Notes: a model not told the origin generated them from the letters alone. A stretch of 64,000 bases of DNA from Labedella phragmitis (GCF_004078635.1 NZ_RZNB01000007.1:62001-126000); one strand, 5' to 3'; numbered from the stretch's first letter, positions 53,389-62,607 are shown. Numbers and translations: made by a program.

Positions 53389-54740
53389 CGTCCGACCACC
53401 CGTCGGACGACGGCGATGGGCCGTTTGGCGAGGTTGCGCAACCGTCCCTTGACCCGGGTGGCGACGAAGCGCACGGTCGTCTGCCCGCCCGTCTTCATCA
53501 TCTCCGAGTAGAGACCCGGGAGGGCGAACCAGTACCGCGCGATCTCGGGCAGCTTGTACGCGGGCCCTCCGATGAGTCGCGTGAGCGTGTCGATGGCCGC
53601 ATCGTTGCTGTACTCGTGCTCGGTCATGCGGATCGCCCGCTCGCGAGCGGCCGCACCGTGGGCCAGCACCTTCCCGGGATCACCGGCGTAGCCGGCGATT
53701 GCCTCGACGAGCGTCTCCGGGTCGTCGGGCGTGAACAGGGCGCCGGTCTCGCCGTCGGCGACGAGTTCTGCGCCCCCGCCGTCGACCGACACGATGGCGG
53801 GCTTCGACAGGAGCATGTACTCGAGGGTCGTCCGGCCGAACGCCTCGATACTCGAGGCCGTCACGCACACGTCGGCTGCGGCGACGAACGGGAACGGATT
53901 CTCCTGCTCGCCGACGATCGTGATGCGGTCGGCGACTCCCGCCGCTCGCGCCCGCGCCATGAGCCGCACGTCGTAGTCCGGGTCCGTCCAGGAGCCGATG
54001 AGGCAGGCGCTCGCACGGATGCCGCGCTTGTCGAGAGCTCCGATCGCATCGACTACGCGCCACTGGCCCTTCGTGTCCGACAGACGACCCACGACGGCGA
54101 TCTTGAGTCCGGGGTCGGTGCCGAAGGGAGCACGATCCGGTTCGGCGGCCGCCTTCTCCGCGAGCGAGGAGACGTCGACTTTGGGGTAGACGACCTGGAT
54201 CGGCTTGTCGTCCATGTACTGCGCGATGTGATCGCGCACCGCGATCGAGTTGGAGAAGACGGCCTCTGAGAGCAGCCCGATGTCGCGGAACGTGCGTTCA
54301 CGACCGATCTGGAAGGCGAGGCCGTGGTCGAGGTCGCCGTACTCGCGCACGAACCACGCGTGCGGGATGCCGAGGACCTTCGCGGCGAATGCCCCCCACG
54401 GGGCGACGATCGAGTTCGTCACGACGAGGTCGGGTCGCCGATCCTCCATGAAGGAGATGATCTGCTGCGTCGACGCATAGTCCTCGCGTGCGAAGTAGGT
54501 CTTCTCGGCGAGGGGGGCGTCGACCTGGGGGATCGTCCATCCGCGGTAGCGGTAGGACTTGAACGCCCAGCCCTTCTCCTCGATCGCCTTGATGAACTGG
54601 CCGCGCGGGTGCTTCGTGATGAAGACAGCCTCGAAGTCCGGATCGCGGTCGTACCAGTCCTGAACGAGCTGGATGAGGGAACGCTCGGCGCCGCCGAGGT
54701 TGATGGGAGCCGTACTGTGATTCACGAAATAGACGAGCAC
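53385..54740 (-). CDS. GT4-type glycosyltransferase
   Basis: A 451-residue GT-B glycosyltransferase. GGAERSLIQLV at the N-terminus marks the acceptor site, IAVVGRLSDTKGQ starts the donor domain and SSIEAFGRTTLEYMLLSKPAI is the conserved EX7E-type region. GTG start at 54740 with TAGAAT 8 nt upstream. First gene of a two-gene operon with the GT2 enzyme downstream. Confidence 0.92.
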   Translation of the reverse strand: MLVYFVNHSTAPINLGGAERSLIQLVQDWYDRDPDFEAVFITKHPRGQFIKAIEEKGWAFKSYRYRGWTIPQVDAPLAEKTYFAREDYASTQQIISFMEDRRPDLVVTNSIVAPWGAFAAKVLGIPHAWFVREYGDLDHGLAFQIGRERTFRDIGLLSEAVFSNSIAVRDHIAQYMDDKPIQVVYPKVDVSSLAEKAAAEPDRAPFGTDPGLKIAVVGRLSDTKGQWRVVDAIGALDKRGIRASACLIGSWTDPDYDVRLMARARAAGVADRITIVGEQENPFPFVAAADVCVTASSIEAFGRTTLEYMLLSKPAIVSVDGGGAELVADGETGALFTPDDPETLVEAIAGYAGDPGKVLAHGAAARERAIRMTEHEYSNDAAIDTLTRLIGGPAYKLPEIARYWFALPGLYSEMMKTGGQTTVRFVATRVKGRLRNLAKRPIAVVRRVVGR

Positions 54741-54748
54741 AACGACTG

Positions 54749-54754
54749 ATTCTA
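54749..54754 (-). promoter_or_regulatory. -10 box (TAGAAT) of the 53.4-54.7 kb glycosyltransferase
   Basis: TAGAAT on the minus strand, 8 nt before the GTG start. Confidence 0.5.
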
Positions 54755-54767
54755 GGGTGCAGCCCTG

Positions 54768-55628
54768 TCAGGAGCCCGGGGATCGCGTCGCGAGCCGCGC
54801 CCTCACCGCGAGTCCGGCGCGGAGGGCCCACCGGAGCGGGGCCCAGACGACGCCCGGATAGACCCGCGAGACGTAGGTGTAGGCGCTGCGGTGGTGCGCC
54901 CGGACCATGGCGGTCGATGCGTGCGAGGTCGAGTGCGCTCCCACATGCGTCACGACGGACGCGGGCACGTAGCGGCAGCGGAACCCGGCCTCGCCGATCC
55001 GTCGGCCGAGGTCGACGTCCTCGAAGTACATGAAGAACGCGTCGTCGAAGCCGCCGATCCGCTGGAAGACGGAACGACGGACGAGGAGGCACGCGCCGGA
55101 CAACCAGCCGGTGTCGAAGGGTTCGTCCACCGTGGCGAGATTGGTGGGGCGGTACCGCCGGGACCACGGGTTGTTCGGCGCGACCGTCGACAGCACGCCG
55201 TGGCCGATGCCGAGGAAGAGGCGCGGCAGGGGGCGGGCGGAGGGATAGGTGCTGCCGTCGGCGTCGAGGATGCGGGGTCCGACGACACCGATGTCCGGCC
55301 GCGTCGACGCGGCTTCGATGAGTGCGTCGATCGCGCCGTCGTGCATGACGACGTCGGGGTTCACGATGAGGATCCAGTCCTCGTCGGCTCCTTCGGCGGC
55401 GCGATTGGCCGCGCGGCCGTAGCCGAGGTTGGCGTTGTTCTCGAGCACATGGACGGCCTGCCCGCGGCGCTCGGCCTCGCGCGCAGGCGCTCCGTCCGTG
55501 GAGCCGTTGTCGCTGATGACGACGCGCAGGTCGTGCGTCGACGCCCTCTCGAGGGAGTCGAGGAAGGCCGTGAGGTGGTCGCCGGAGTTGTAGGTGACGG
55601 TGACGACGAGCACCGAAGCGCGCGTCAT
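54768..55628 (-). CDS. GT2 family glycosyltransferase (rhamnosyltransferase-like)
   Basis: A 286-residue GT-A enzyme. VVTVTYNSGDHL, ISDNGSTDG, NNANLGYGRAANRA, ILIVNPDVVM (metal-binding Asp) and FMYFEDVDLGRRI match WbbL-like rhamnosyltransferases. ATG overlaps the stop of the upstream GT4 gene (ATGA). It likely adds rhamnose to a lipid-linked acceptor or growing chain, the exact step being unknown. Confidence 0.92.
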   Translation of the reverse strand: MTRASVLVVTVTYNSGDHLTAFLDSLERASTHDLRVVISDNGSTDGAPAREAERRGQAVHVLENNANLGYGRAANRAAEGADEDWILIVNPDVVMHDGAIDALIEAASTRPDIGVVGPRILDADGSTYPSARPLPRLFLGIGHGVLSTVAPNNPWSRRYRPTNLATVDEPFDTGWLSGACLLVRRSVFQRIGGFDDAFFMYFEDVDLGRRIGEAGFRCRYVPASVVTHVGAHSTSHASTAMVRAHHRSAYTYVSRVYPGVVWAPLRWALRAGLAVRARLATRSPGS

Positions 55629-56749
55629 CGTCGTGCCGCCGCTCGCCGGTAGGCGTCCCGATGCGCCGCAGCGCTCGCCGCCCACGTGAATCCGGCCGCG
55701 CGCTCGCGAGCCGCGTCGGATCGGCGCGCGCGAGCGTCCGTGTCGGCCACGATCGTCGAGATCGCCTCGCCGATCGAGGAGACATCGGTGCCCGCGTAGA
55801 CGACGGCGTCGCCGCCGACCTCGGGAAGCGACGACTCCCGAGTGGTGATGACGCTCGCGCCCGAGGCCATCGCTTCGAGCACGGGGAGGCCGAAGCCCTC
55901 GCCCCGACTCGGGTACACGACGGTGAGGGCGCCGCCGAGGAGGACGTGCAGTTCTTCCCGGGGGAGGTAGCCGGGGAGCACGACCGTCAGGTCGTCGGGG
56001 ACGCGCGACAGGTGGTCGTCGATCGTGGTGTCCCAGCCGCGCGCGCCGGCGAGGACGAGGGCGGGCGGATCTGTCGTGCCGGCGAAACGCTCGACGTAGG
56101 CGTCGATGAGGGCCGGGACGTTCTTCCGAGGCTCGAGCGTTCCGAGGAAGGCGATCCAGCCCGATTCCGGCAGACCGAGGCCGCGGCGGAAATCGGCGAC
56201 GGCGTCGTCCGTCGGCGGCCGGAAGGTCTCGAGGTCGACTCCGTGATGAGCGACGACGGCTCGCCCCGTCTCGACGGGCGCGAACGGCGCCAGTTCGTCG
56301 AAGGTCGCGGCGCTCGGTGCGACGAGTACGTCCGCCCGGCGGGCGCCGAGCAGCGTCCATGCCCGGAAGAACCACCGCTTCACGACCGAGTGGTCGGCCG
56401 GGAGCGTGAAGAAGGTCGCGTCGTGCACCGTGACGACGCTGCGCGACCGGGAGAGGAGAGGGAAGGTGTAGTGCGGTGAGTGGATGACATCGGCGCCGAG
56501 GGCTCTCGCGATCCGGGGGAGTCGGAACTGCTCCCAGAGCATCCGCATGAGAGGGTGCGCGAAGCGGTCGCCCACGACGACCCGTCCGTAACCGCGGCCG
56601 GAGGTGAAGGTCGAGGCCGCGAGGGACCGGCGGGTCACGACGGTGACGCGCACGCCATCGCCGCGAAGTTCCGGTGTGACGCCTTCGAGGTACCTGCCCA
56701 CTCCGCCGAGTTCATCGGGGATTGCGGTACCGTCGAGGAGTACGTGCAC
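55625..56749 (-). CDS. GT4-type glycosyltransferase (mannosyltransferase-like)
   Basis: A 374-residue GT-B enzyme with GGVGRYLEGV at the N-terminus, LGADVIHSPHYTFPL, FLGTLEPRKNV and the family signature YPSRGEGFGLPVLEAMASG. The GTG at 56749 is used because GGAGG lies 9 nt upstream; an ATG three codons earlier would touch that site. First gene of a minus-strand operon that faces the exporter genes over a bidirectional promoter region. Confidence 0.91.
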   Translation of the reverse strand: MHVLLDGTAIPDELGGVGRYLEGVTPELRGDGVRVTVVTRRSLAASTFTSGRGYGRVVVGDRFAHPLMRMLWEQFRLPRIARALGADVIHSPHYTFPLLSRSRSVVTVHDATFFTLPADHSVVKRWFFRAWTLLGARRADVLVAPSAATFDELAPFAPVETGRAVVAHHGVDLETFRPPTDDAVADFRRGLGLPESGWIAFLGTLEPRKNVPALIDAYVERFAGTTDPPALVLAGARGWDTTIDDHLSRVPDDLTVVLPGYLPREELHVLLGGALTVVYPSRGEGFGLPVLEAMASGASVITTRESSLPEVGGDAVVYAGTDVSSIGEAISTIVADTDARARRSDAARERAAGFTWAASAAAHRDAYRRAAARR

Positions 56750-56808
56750 GCTCTGCATCCTCCCGCGACCCACCTCGTCTGATTCGGCGGATTGCCCGCA
56801 CAAATGTT

Positions 56809-56817
56809 TAGATTCTA
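56809..56817. promoter_or_regulatory. Overlapping divergent -10 boxes (TAGATTCTA)
   Basis: TAGATT on the plus strand (56809-56814) and TAGAAT on the minus strand (56812-56817) share three bases. They could serve wzm to the right and the glycosyltransferase operon to the left, as in bidirectional promoters with a symmetric -10. No consensus -35 on either side. Confidence 0.45.
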
Positions 56818-56823
56818 GTCGAG

Positions 56824-56847
56824 ACGCGGAGGAATTCTCCTCCGCGT
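56824..56847. promoter_or_regulatory. Inverted repeat beside the wzm promoter
   Basis: ACGCGGAGGA-ATTC-TCCTCCGCGT, a perfect 10-bp stem with a 4-nt loop. It lies at the -35 position of the leftward promoter and in the 5' leader of wzm. It may be an operator or an mRNA hairpin. Confidence 0.55.
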
Positions 56848-56866
56848 ACCTTCCCGAAAGCACCGG

Positions 56867-57685
56867 ATGACCTACCTCTCAGAGCTTTTCGCAAGCCGCG
56901 AGCTCTTCTACAACCTCACGATGCGCGACGTGAAGGGGAAGTACCGTCGAACCGTCCTCGGGCAGTTGTGGTCGCTCATCAACCCGCTCGCGACGATGCT
57001 CGTCTACACGCTCGTCTTCTCCTTCATCTTCCGCGCACGGCCCTCCGTCGGCGACCCCAGCGGGCTCGACATCTACCCGCTCTGGCTCATGACGGGCCTA
57101 CTGCCGTGGCTGTTCTTCACCCGCGTGGTCACGGGCGGCATGTCGTCGGTCATCGGCAACGCCGGCCTCATCAAGAAGGTCTACTTCCCCCGCATGCACT
57201 TGCCGTTCTCGGTCGCCGGGTCGGTCGGGTACACGTGGGCGATCGAGATGGGCGTGCTCGTCGTCGCCCTCACGGTCTTCGGAGGCATGCCCCTCATCTG
57301 GGTCCCCGTCGCCGTGCTCTTCATGGTCCTGCTCGCGCTGTTCGCGCTCGGACTCGCGATGCTGCTCGCGATCGGGAACGTCTACTTCCGGGACCTCCAG
57401 CACTTCACATCGATCGCGTTGCAGATGTGGATGTACCTGACCCCGATCATCTACCCCCTGCACCTCGTCGAGGACCAGGCCGAGGTCCACGGCCAGTGGA
57501 TCCTCGACGTCTACAGGCTCAACCCGATGGAGCGCTTCGTCTCCGTCTTCCGAGAACTGCTCTACGACAACCGGTGGCCCGACCTGGGCGACTCGCTCGT
57601 CTGCGTCGCGTGGACCGTCGCGATGTTCACGATCGGCTTCCTGGTGTTCAAGCGGAGCGAGAAGAGATTGGCCGAGTTGCTATGA
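56867..57685 (+). CDS. wzm: Polysaccharide ABC exporter, permease subunit
   Basis: A 272-residue ABC-2 type permease of the Wzm/TagG class with six membrane helices. LTMRDVKGKYRRTVLGQLWSLINP at the N-terminus (split here as two conserved parts) and LNPMERFVSVFRELLY near the C-terminus are typical. With the next gene it forms an exporter for a lipid-linked glycan made by the surrounding glycosyltransferases. Its stop overlaps the ATP-binding gene. Confidence 0.95.
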   Translation: MTYLSELFASRELFYNLTMRDVKGKYRRTVLGQLWSLINPLATMLVYTLVFSFIFRARPSVGDPSGLDIYPLWLMTGLLPWLFFTRVVTGGMSSVIGNAGLIKKVYFPRMHLPFSVAGSVGYTWAIEMGVLVVALTVFGGMPLIWVPVAVLFMVLLALFALGLAMLLAIGNVYFRDLQHFTSIALQMWMYLTPIIYPLHLVEDQAEVHGQWILDVYRLNPMERFVSVFRELLYDNRWPDLGDSLVCVAWTVAMFTIGFLVFKRSEKRLAELL

Positions 57686-58425
57686 GTGAAGCCGCCGTCG
57701 TCGTCGATGACGTGTCGAAGAAGTTCCGTCTCTACAAGGAGAAGAACGACTCGCTGAAGACCGCGTTCATGCGCGGCCGCCGTTCGGTGCACGAGGACTT
57801 CTGGGCGCTCAAGGACGTCTCGTTCGAGGTCCCGGAGGGATCGACCTTCGGTCTCGTCGGCCGGAACGGTTCCGGGAAGTCCACTCTGCTGAAGTGTCTG
57901 GCGAAGATCCTCTACCCCAATTCGGGGTCCATCTCCTCGCGCGGGAAGGTCGCCTCGCTCCTCGAGGTGGGGTCCGGTTTCCACCCCGAACTGTCGGGTC
58001 GCGAGAACGTCTATCTGAACGGCTCGATCCTCGGGATGAGCCGCAAGGACGTCGACAAGAAGTTCGACGAGATCGTCGACTTCAGCGGTGTCCGGAAGTT
58101 CATCGACCAGCCCGTGAAGAACTACTCCTCCGGCATGTACGTGCGGCTGGGCTTCAGTGTGGCGATCAACGTCGACCCCGATGTGCTCGTCGTCGACGAG
58201 ATCCTCGCGGTGGGTGACGCGGCCTTCCAGGCGAAGTGCAAGGAGAAGTTCGCGGAGTTCCGCCGAGCCGGGAAAACGGTCATCCTGGTGACCCACTCGA
58301 TGGGGAATATCCGCGACATGTGCGACCACGCCGCGTGGCTCGACAACGGTTCCCTCGTGCAGGTGGGCGATGCCCAGAGTGTCATGAAGGCCTACACTGC
58401 AGATATCGATAAGGGAGATCGATGA
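57682..58425 (+). CDS. wzt: Polysaccharide ABC exporter, ATP-binding subunit
   Basis: A 247-residue cassette of the Wzt/TagH class. Walker A GRNGSGKST, LLEVGSGFHPELSGRENVYL (Gate-helix region), signature YSSGMYVRLGFSVA and Walker B LVVDEILAVGD. It ends soon after the D- and H-loops, so the C-terminal carbohydrate-binding domain of longer Wzt proteins is absent. Coupled to wzm by ATGA. Confidence 0.95.
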   Translation: MSEAAVVVDDVSKKFRLYKEKNDSLKTAFMRGRRSVHEDFWALKDVSFEVPEGSTFGLVGRNGSGKSTLLKCLAKILYPNSGSISSRGKVASLLEVGSGFHPELSGRENVYLNGSILGMSRKDVDKKFDEIVDFSGVRKFIDQPVKNYSSGMYVRLGFSVAINVDPDVLVVDEILAVGDAAFQAKCKEKFAEFRRAGKTVILVTHSMGNIRDMCDHAAWLDNGSLVQVGDAQSVMKAYTADIDKGDR

Positions 58426-58496
58426 TCGCGGGGTTCTGCGCCGCGGCTACGTAGGGCCGGTTCGCACTCGGCTCGCCACACGGCTGAGGGAGAACC

Positions 58497-61175
58497 GTGG
58501 AAGCCAGATCGCGACGCATTGCGTCCCTCGCCGTCTGGGCACTCGTGCTCACGGTTCTCGTGCCGCTCGCGGCCCTCGTCGCACCGACGTCCGCCAAGGC
58601 GCTCGTGACGGACGGCTTCGATGCGGGATACATCATCAGCGACGAGCGGTTCTACGACTCCGGGTCGATGACCAACGTCCAGATCAACGATTTCCTTCAG
58701 GCGAAGGGTGCCAAGTGCACGACGAACTGCCTGAAGAGCTACCGGATGGCGACGAGTCAGCGTGACGCCGTCGCGGGCCGCTGCAACGGCTACACGGCCC
58801 GGAGCAGCGAGAACGTCGCCAACATCATCAAGAACGTCGCCGTCTCGTGCGGCATCAACCCGCAGGTCCTGCTCGTCATGCTCGAGAAGGAGCAGGGTCT
58901 CGTGACCGCCACGGCGCCATCGGCGTCCCGGTACAAGATCGCGATGGGCTACGCGTGCCCCGACACGGCGCCGTGCGACACGCGCTACTACGGCTTCTTC
59001 AACCAGGTGTACATGGCGGCGTACCAGATGAAGGTCTACGCGACCTCGCCGTCGTCGTTCCGCTACCGCGCCGGCCAGAACAACTCGATCCAGTGGCACC
59101 CCAACGCCTCGTGCGGATCGTCGACCGTCTACATCCGCAATCAGGCGACGGCGAGCCTCTACAACTACACGCCGTACCGCCCGAACGCCGCCGCACTTGC
59201 GAACCCGTACGGAACGGGCAACTCGTGCTCGTCCTACGGCAACCGCAACTTCTTCGTGAAGTTCTCGGACTGGTTCGGAGCGACGACCGCGGCGTCCCCC
59301 GAGGGTCGGATCAACTCGACGAGCGTCGAGCCGGGCCTCGTGAGGATGATCGGGTGGGCCCTCGATCGGGACAGCGCGGCGTCGATCGACGTCCACGTCT
59401 ACGTCAACGGCAGCTTCTACCGGTCGGCGGCGGCGAACGTCTCGCGGCCCGACGTCGGCTCGGCCTTCCCCGGCTACGGCAACGCTCACGGCTTCGATCT
59501 CCGGCTCAACCTGCCGCCGGGATCGACCGAGGTGTGCGTCTACGGGATCAGCGTCGGCGGTGGACGGAACGCGCTCATCGACTGCCGCACCGTGAGCCCG
59601 ATGTCGGGTCCGCCCGTCGGCGGGTTCACACTGGCCCAGGTCGAGCCCGGCGGCGTCCGTCTCACGGGCTGGGCGCTCGACCCGGACACGCTCGCACCGG
59701 CGACTGTCGCGGTGCAGTACCGCGGACAGCGGGTGGGAACGTTGACGGCGAACACGTCCTCGTCGGGTATCGACACGGGCTACCCGAGCTACGGGACGAA
59801 CCGCGGCTTCTCCGGCCTCGTCGCCCTGCCTGCGTCGACGGGAGAGTTGTGTCTCACCGTCGTCAACGTCCTCGTCGGTAAGGACAAGTCCCTCGGCTGT
59901 CGCACCGTGACGGTCTTCGGGGACAGCCCGATCGGTAAGGTCGAAGCGGTCAACGAGGGGCCGACGTCGGTTCGAGTGACCGGGTGGTCCATCGATCGGC
60001 AGACGGCCGCTGGCGTCGTCGTCGAGCTCCTCGTCAACGGGACCGTCGTCGCGAAGCAGACGGCGGCGACGTCCCGACCCGACGTCGGTGCGACGTACCC
60101 GGCCTACGGGGCGAAGCACGGGTTCTCGATGGAGGGGCCGATCGGCTCGGGTAAGCAGGAGGTCTGCGTCCGCGCGGTCAACCAGGGTGCGGGGAGCTCG
60201 GTCACCCTCAAGTGCCGCACCTTCCTGACGCCGACGGGACTCCCGCAGATCGCGATCGAGTCACGCGTCCGCTCGGCGACGGGGTACACGTACACCGGAT
60301 ACGCGATGGAGCCCGACTCCACGACGCCCGCGACCGTTCGCGCCGTCACCTCGTCGGGGCAGGTCCTCGCCACCACGACGGCCAACCGTCCGCACGCCGC
60401 GCGCTCCGCGAAGTGGCCGATGTACGGCGGCCAGGGATTCACGATCTTCGTTCCGCTCGGAGCGGCGACGGCGGACTTCTGCCTCACGGCCGTCAACGTC
60501 GGTCCCGGCTCGAACGTCAACGCGACGTGTGAGAAGTGGGGGCCCAGCCCCGACGGGCGCCTCGATTCCGTCTCGCCGGCGCCCGGCGGATTCGATGCCG
60601 TCGGGTGGGCCATCGATCCCGACACGGCATCGCCGATCGACGTGCACATCTACGTCGACGGCAAGCACGTGTCGACGACGAAGGCGGCAGAGTCACGCCC
60701 CGACGTCGCAGGGGTCTACCCCGCTCACGGTGCCGACCACGGCTTCTCGAAGCGCGTGGCGGCGACGCCCGGGCAGCACTCCGTCTGCGTGTACGGCATC
60801 AACGTGAAGGCCGGCAAGAACGCGCAGTTCAAGGCCTGTCGCGTGGTCGTCGTTCCCGGCGGTGTCCCAGACGGCCGGATCAATTCGGTCACGCCGACAA
60901 CGGGAGGCGCGACGGTCACCGGGTGGGCGATCGACTTCGACACGGCGTCTCCCATCGACGTGCACTTGTACGTCGACGGGAAGATGACGGCGTCCACGTT
61001 CGCCAACGTCAACCGTCCTGACGTCGGTGCGGTCTACCCGAAGTGGGGAGCGGCTCACGGCTTCTCCGCCGTCCTGCCGATGTCTAAGGGCACCCACGAG
61101 GTCTGCGCCTACGGCATCAACGTCGGGGCCGGGAAGAACTGGAAGCTGGCGTGTAAATCGGTGACGGTGCGCTGA
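58497..61175 (+). CDS. Secreted lytic-transglycosylase-like protein with six repeats
   Basis: An 892-residue secreted protein. A signal peptide covers about residues 1-36. Residues about 38-262 form a cysteine-rich domain with INPQVLLVMLEKEQGLVT, which resembles the catalytic Glu helix of lytic transglycosylases. Six repeats of about 105 residues follow from residue ~268 to the end, each with GWA-D-DT...DVHVYVNG, RPDV...YP.YG..HGF and two cysteines. GTG start with GGGAGA nearby. Likely acts at the wall or on the surface near the glycan exported by Wzm/Wzt. Function is otherwise unknown. Confidence 0.85.
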   Translation: MEARSRRIASLAVWALVLTVLVPLAALVAPTSAKALVTDGFDAGYIISDERFYDSGSMTNVQINDFLQAKGAKCTTNCLKSYRMATSQRDAVAGRCNGYTARSSENVANIIKNVAVSCGINPQVLLVMLEKEQGLVTATAPSASRYKIAMGYACPDTAPCDTRYYGFFNQVYMAAYQMKVYATSPSSFRYRAGQNNSIQWHPNASCGSSTVYIRNQATASLYNYTPYRPNAAALANPYGTGNSCSSYGNRNFFVKFSDWFGATTAASPEGRINSTSVEPGLVRMIGWALDRDSAASIDVHVYVNGSFYRSAAANVSRPDVGSAFPGYGNAHGFDLRLNLPPGSTEVCVYGISVGGGRNALIDCRTVSPMSGPPVGGFTLAQVEPGGVRLTGWALDPDTLAPATVAVQYRGQRVGTLTANTSSSGIDTGYPSYGTNRGFSGLVALPASTGELCLTVVNVLVGKDKSLGCRTVTVFGDSPIGKVEAVNEGPTSVRVTGWSIDRQTAAGVVVELLVNGTVVAKQTAATSRPDVGATYPAYGAKHGFSMEGPIGSGKQEVCVRAVNQGAGSSVTLKCRTFLTPTGLPQIAIESRVRSATGYTYTGYAMEPDSTTPATVRAVTSSGQVLATTTANRPHAARSAKWPMYGGQGFTIFVPLGAATADFCLTAVNVGPGSNVNATCEKWGPSPDGRLDSVSPAPGGFDAVGWAIDPDTASPIDVHIYVDGKHVSTTKAAESRPDVAGVYPAHGADHGFSKRVAATPGQHSVCVYGINVKAGKNAQFKACRVVVVPGGVPDGRINSVTPTTGGATVTGWAIDFDTASPIDVHLYVDGKMTASTFANVNRPDVGAVYPKWGAAHGFSAVLPMSKGTHEVCAYGINVGAGKNWKLACKSVTVR
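59298..61172 (+). repeat. Six tandem ~105-residue repeats within the secreted protein
   Basis: Repeat starts are recognised from GRINS/GRLDS-like motifs at residues ~269, 686 and 792, giving a period of 104-106. Repeats 1, 5 and 6 are the most alike; repeat 4 is the most divergent, with RPHAARSAKWPMYGGQGF in place of the core. Confidence 0.85.
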
Positions 61176-61186
61176 GGCGTTCGTCC

Positions 61187-61224
61187 GACGGCCGGTGCGA
61201 GGGGCTACCCCTCCACCGGCCGTC
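61187..61224. terminator. Hairpin between the repeat protein and the WsaF-like gene
   Basis: GACGGCCGGTG plus GAGGGG pair with CCCCTC plus CACCGGCCGTC around a CTA loop, with one bulged C. Serves two convergent genes. Confidence 0.8.
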
Positions 61225-61230
61225 GTCCGT

Positions 61231-62550
61231 TCAGTCCCGCGTGATCAGGGGAGCGATCGCGTCGAGGGCCGAATCGAGCTCTCCTCCGATGTCGGCCGCC
61301 GCGATCGGGGCGTAGCCCCCGGGACCCGACGATCGCTCGAGCCGGACGGCTTGCGCGAGAGCCTCGCCCAGGGTGTCGGGGGATTCGGGAACCGCGGCGA
61401 TGCGCTCGTGCACGCCGACGCGTGTTCCGAAGAAATCGTTCGTGACGACGTGCGCGCCCGAGATCGCCGACTCGAGCGGCGGATGGCTCGGGTGGGGGCT
61501 CATCTGCAGCGACAGCACGACGTTCGCTGTCGGGAGGAAGGCGAAGTAGTCGTCCCACGCCATCCGTCCGAGAGGCGAGAGGCTGCGTCCCGAACCGAGG
61601 TCGATCGCACGGTGCTTCTCGCCCGCCGAGACGAAGTCGACGCTCGCGGCGTCGTCACCGAGGAGGCGGACGGCCTGTCGCATCGCGGTGACGCCGAGGT
61701 GGAAGAGGTTCCGCGGTTTCGACGGCCGACCGTAGAAGAGCACGGTCGTGCGCTCGGAGCGCGAGCGGCGTCGCGCGACCTCCTCGAGCTGGGCGAGGTC
61801 GAAGGCCGGCGCGAAGACGTGTCGCTCGTCGATGCCGACGCTCTCGACCGTCTCGAGGTGCTGGAGCAGGGGACGGGAGTTCACGAGGGGGACGAATCCG
61901 GCGTGGTAGGTGGAGCGTGCCGTCGTGTACGAGGTCGACCACGGGGCGAACCCGGGCTCGTAGTCCTGAATGAGGTAGACGACCGACGCGGGGTCGACGA
62001 GTCCGGCGTGCGCCGCCACGTCGAGCGCGTGGGCCGTGGTCCAGTGCGTGGCGATCCAGCGGTCCTGCGGATTGAAACGGGTCTTCGGGATTCCGGCGCG
62101 CAGGATGATCTCGGCGTCGAGGTCGAAGTTCTCGCGGAGGAACTCGCGGCCCTTCTCGATGTCGGGCGTGTCCTGGTTGCGGGCCATGGCGATGACGCGG
62201 ACGGGCAGACCGAGCCGCTTACCGAGCCCGATGGCCGCCCAGATCGCCGTGGTGACACCCGCGAACACCGTGTGGGTACGGAACTCGGGCAGCACGAGGT
62301 TGACGTGCGTCGGCGTCGCTGTCGACGGGGTGAACGTACTGAGCCCGAGCGTCGAGTCGTTCAGCCCGGCGAACACTCGCGCCTCTGCGGGAGCCAACTC
62401 CGTCTCGTTCAGGCCGACCTTGTCGAGCGCGATGTTGTCCGTCGTCTTCCCGTGAGCCTTGAGGACGCGCGCGCGGAAGTCCGCCGACCTCAGGTACGTC
62501 AGGTTCAGCTTGGCCATGTCCGTGACGATCTGAAGAGGGCGAGGGGGCAT
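61231..62550 (-). CDS. WsaF-like rhamnan glycosyltransferase
   Basis: A 439-residue protein resembling WsaF, the rhamnosyltransferase of S-layer glycan rhamnan synthesis. VNLVLPEFRTHTVFAGVTTA, YLIQDYEPGFAPWSTSY, FYGRPSKPRNLFHLGV and LSLQMSPHPSHPPLE are typical. ATG start with AAAGGT 6 nt upstream. With the rml genes nearby it supports a rhamnose-containing polymer. Divergent from a further GT2 gene. Confidence 0.88.
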   Translation of the reverse strand: MPPRPLQIVTDMAKLNLTYLRSADFRARVLKAHGKTTDNIALDKVGLNETELAPAEARVFAGLNDSTLGLSTFTPSTATPTHVNLVLPEFRTHTVFAGVTTAIWAAIGLGKRLGLPVRVIAMARNQDTPDIEKGREFLRENFDLDAEIILRAGIPKTRFNPQDRWIATHWTTAHALDVAAHAGLVDPASVVYLIQDYEPGFAPWSTSYTTARSTYHAGFVPLVNSRPLLQHLETVESVGIDERHVFAPAFDLAQLEEVARRRSRSERTTVLFYGRPSKPRNLFHLGVTAMRQAVRLLGDDAASVDFVSAGEKHRAIDLGSGRSLSPLGRMAWDDYFAFLPTANVVLSLQMSPHPSHPPLESAISGAHVVTNDFFGTRVGVHERIAAVPESPDTLGEALAQAVRLERSSGPGGYAPIAAADIGGELDSALDAIAPLITRD

Positions 62551-62589
62551 GCTGGGACCTTTCGGTGATGCGACGGTCGGAATGACCTC

Positions 62590-62607
62590 ATCCTAATTTG
62601 TTAGTCT
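62590..62607. promoter_or_regulatory. Divergent -10 boxes between the WsaF-like and GT2 genes
   Basis: TAGGAT on the minus strand (62590-62595) and TAGTCT on the plus strand (62602-62607) are in the AT-rich centre of the 127-nt gap. Leaders would be about 33 nt leftward and about 64 nt rightward. Confidence 0.45.
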
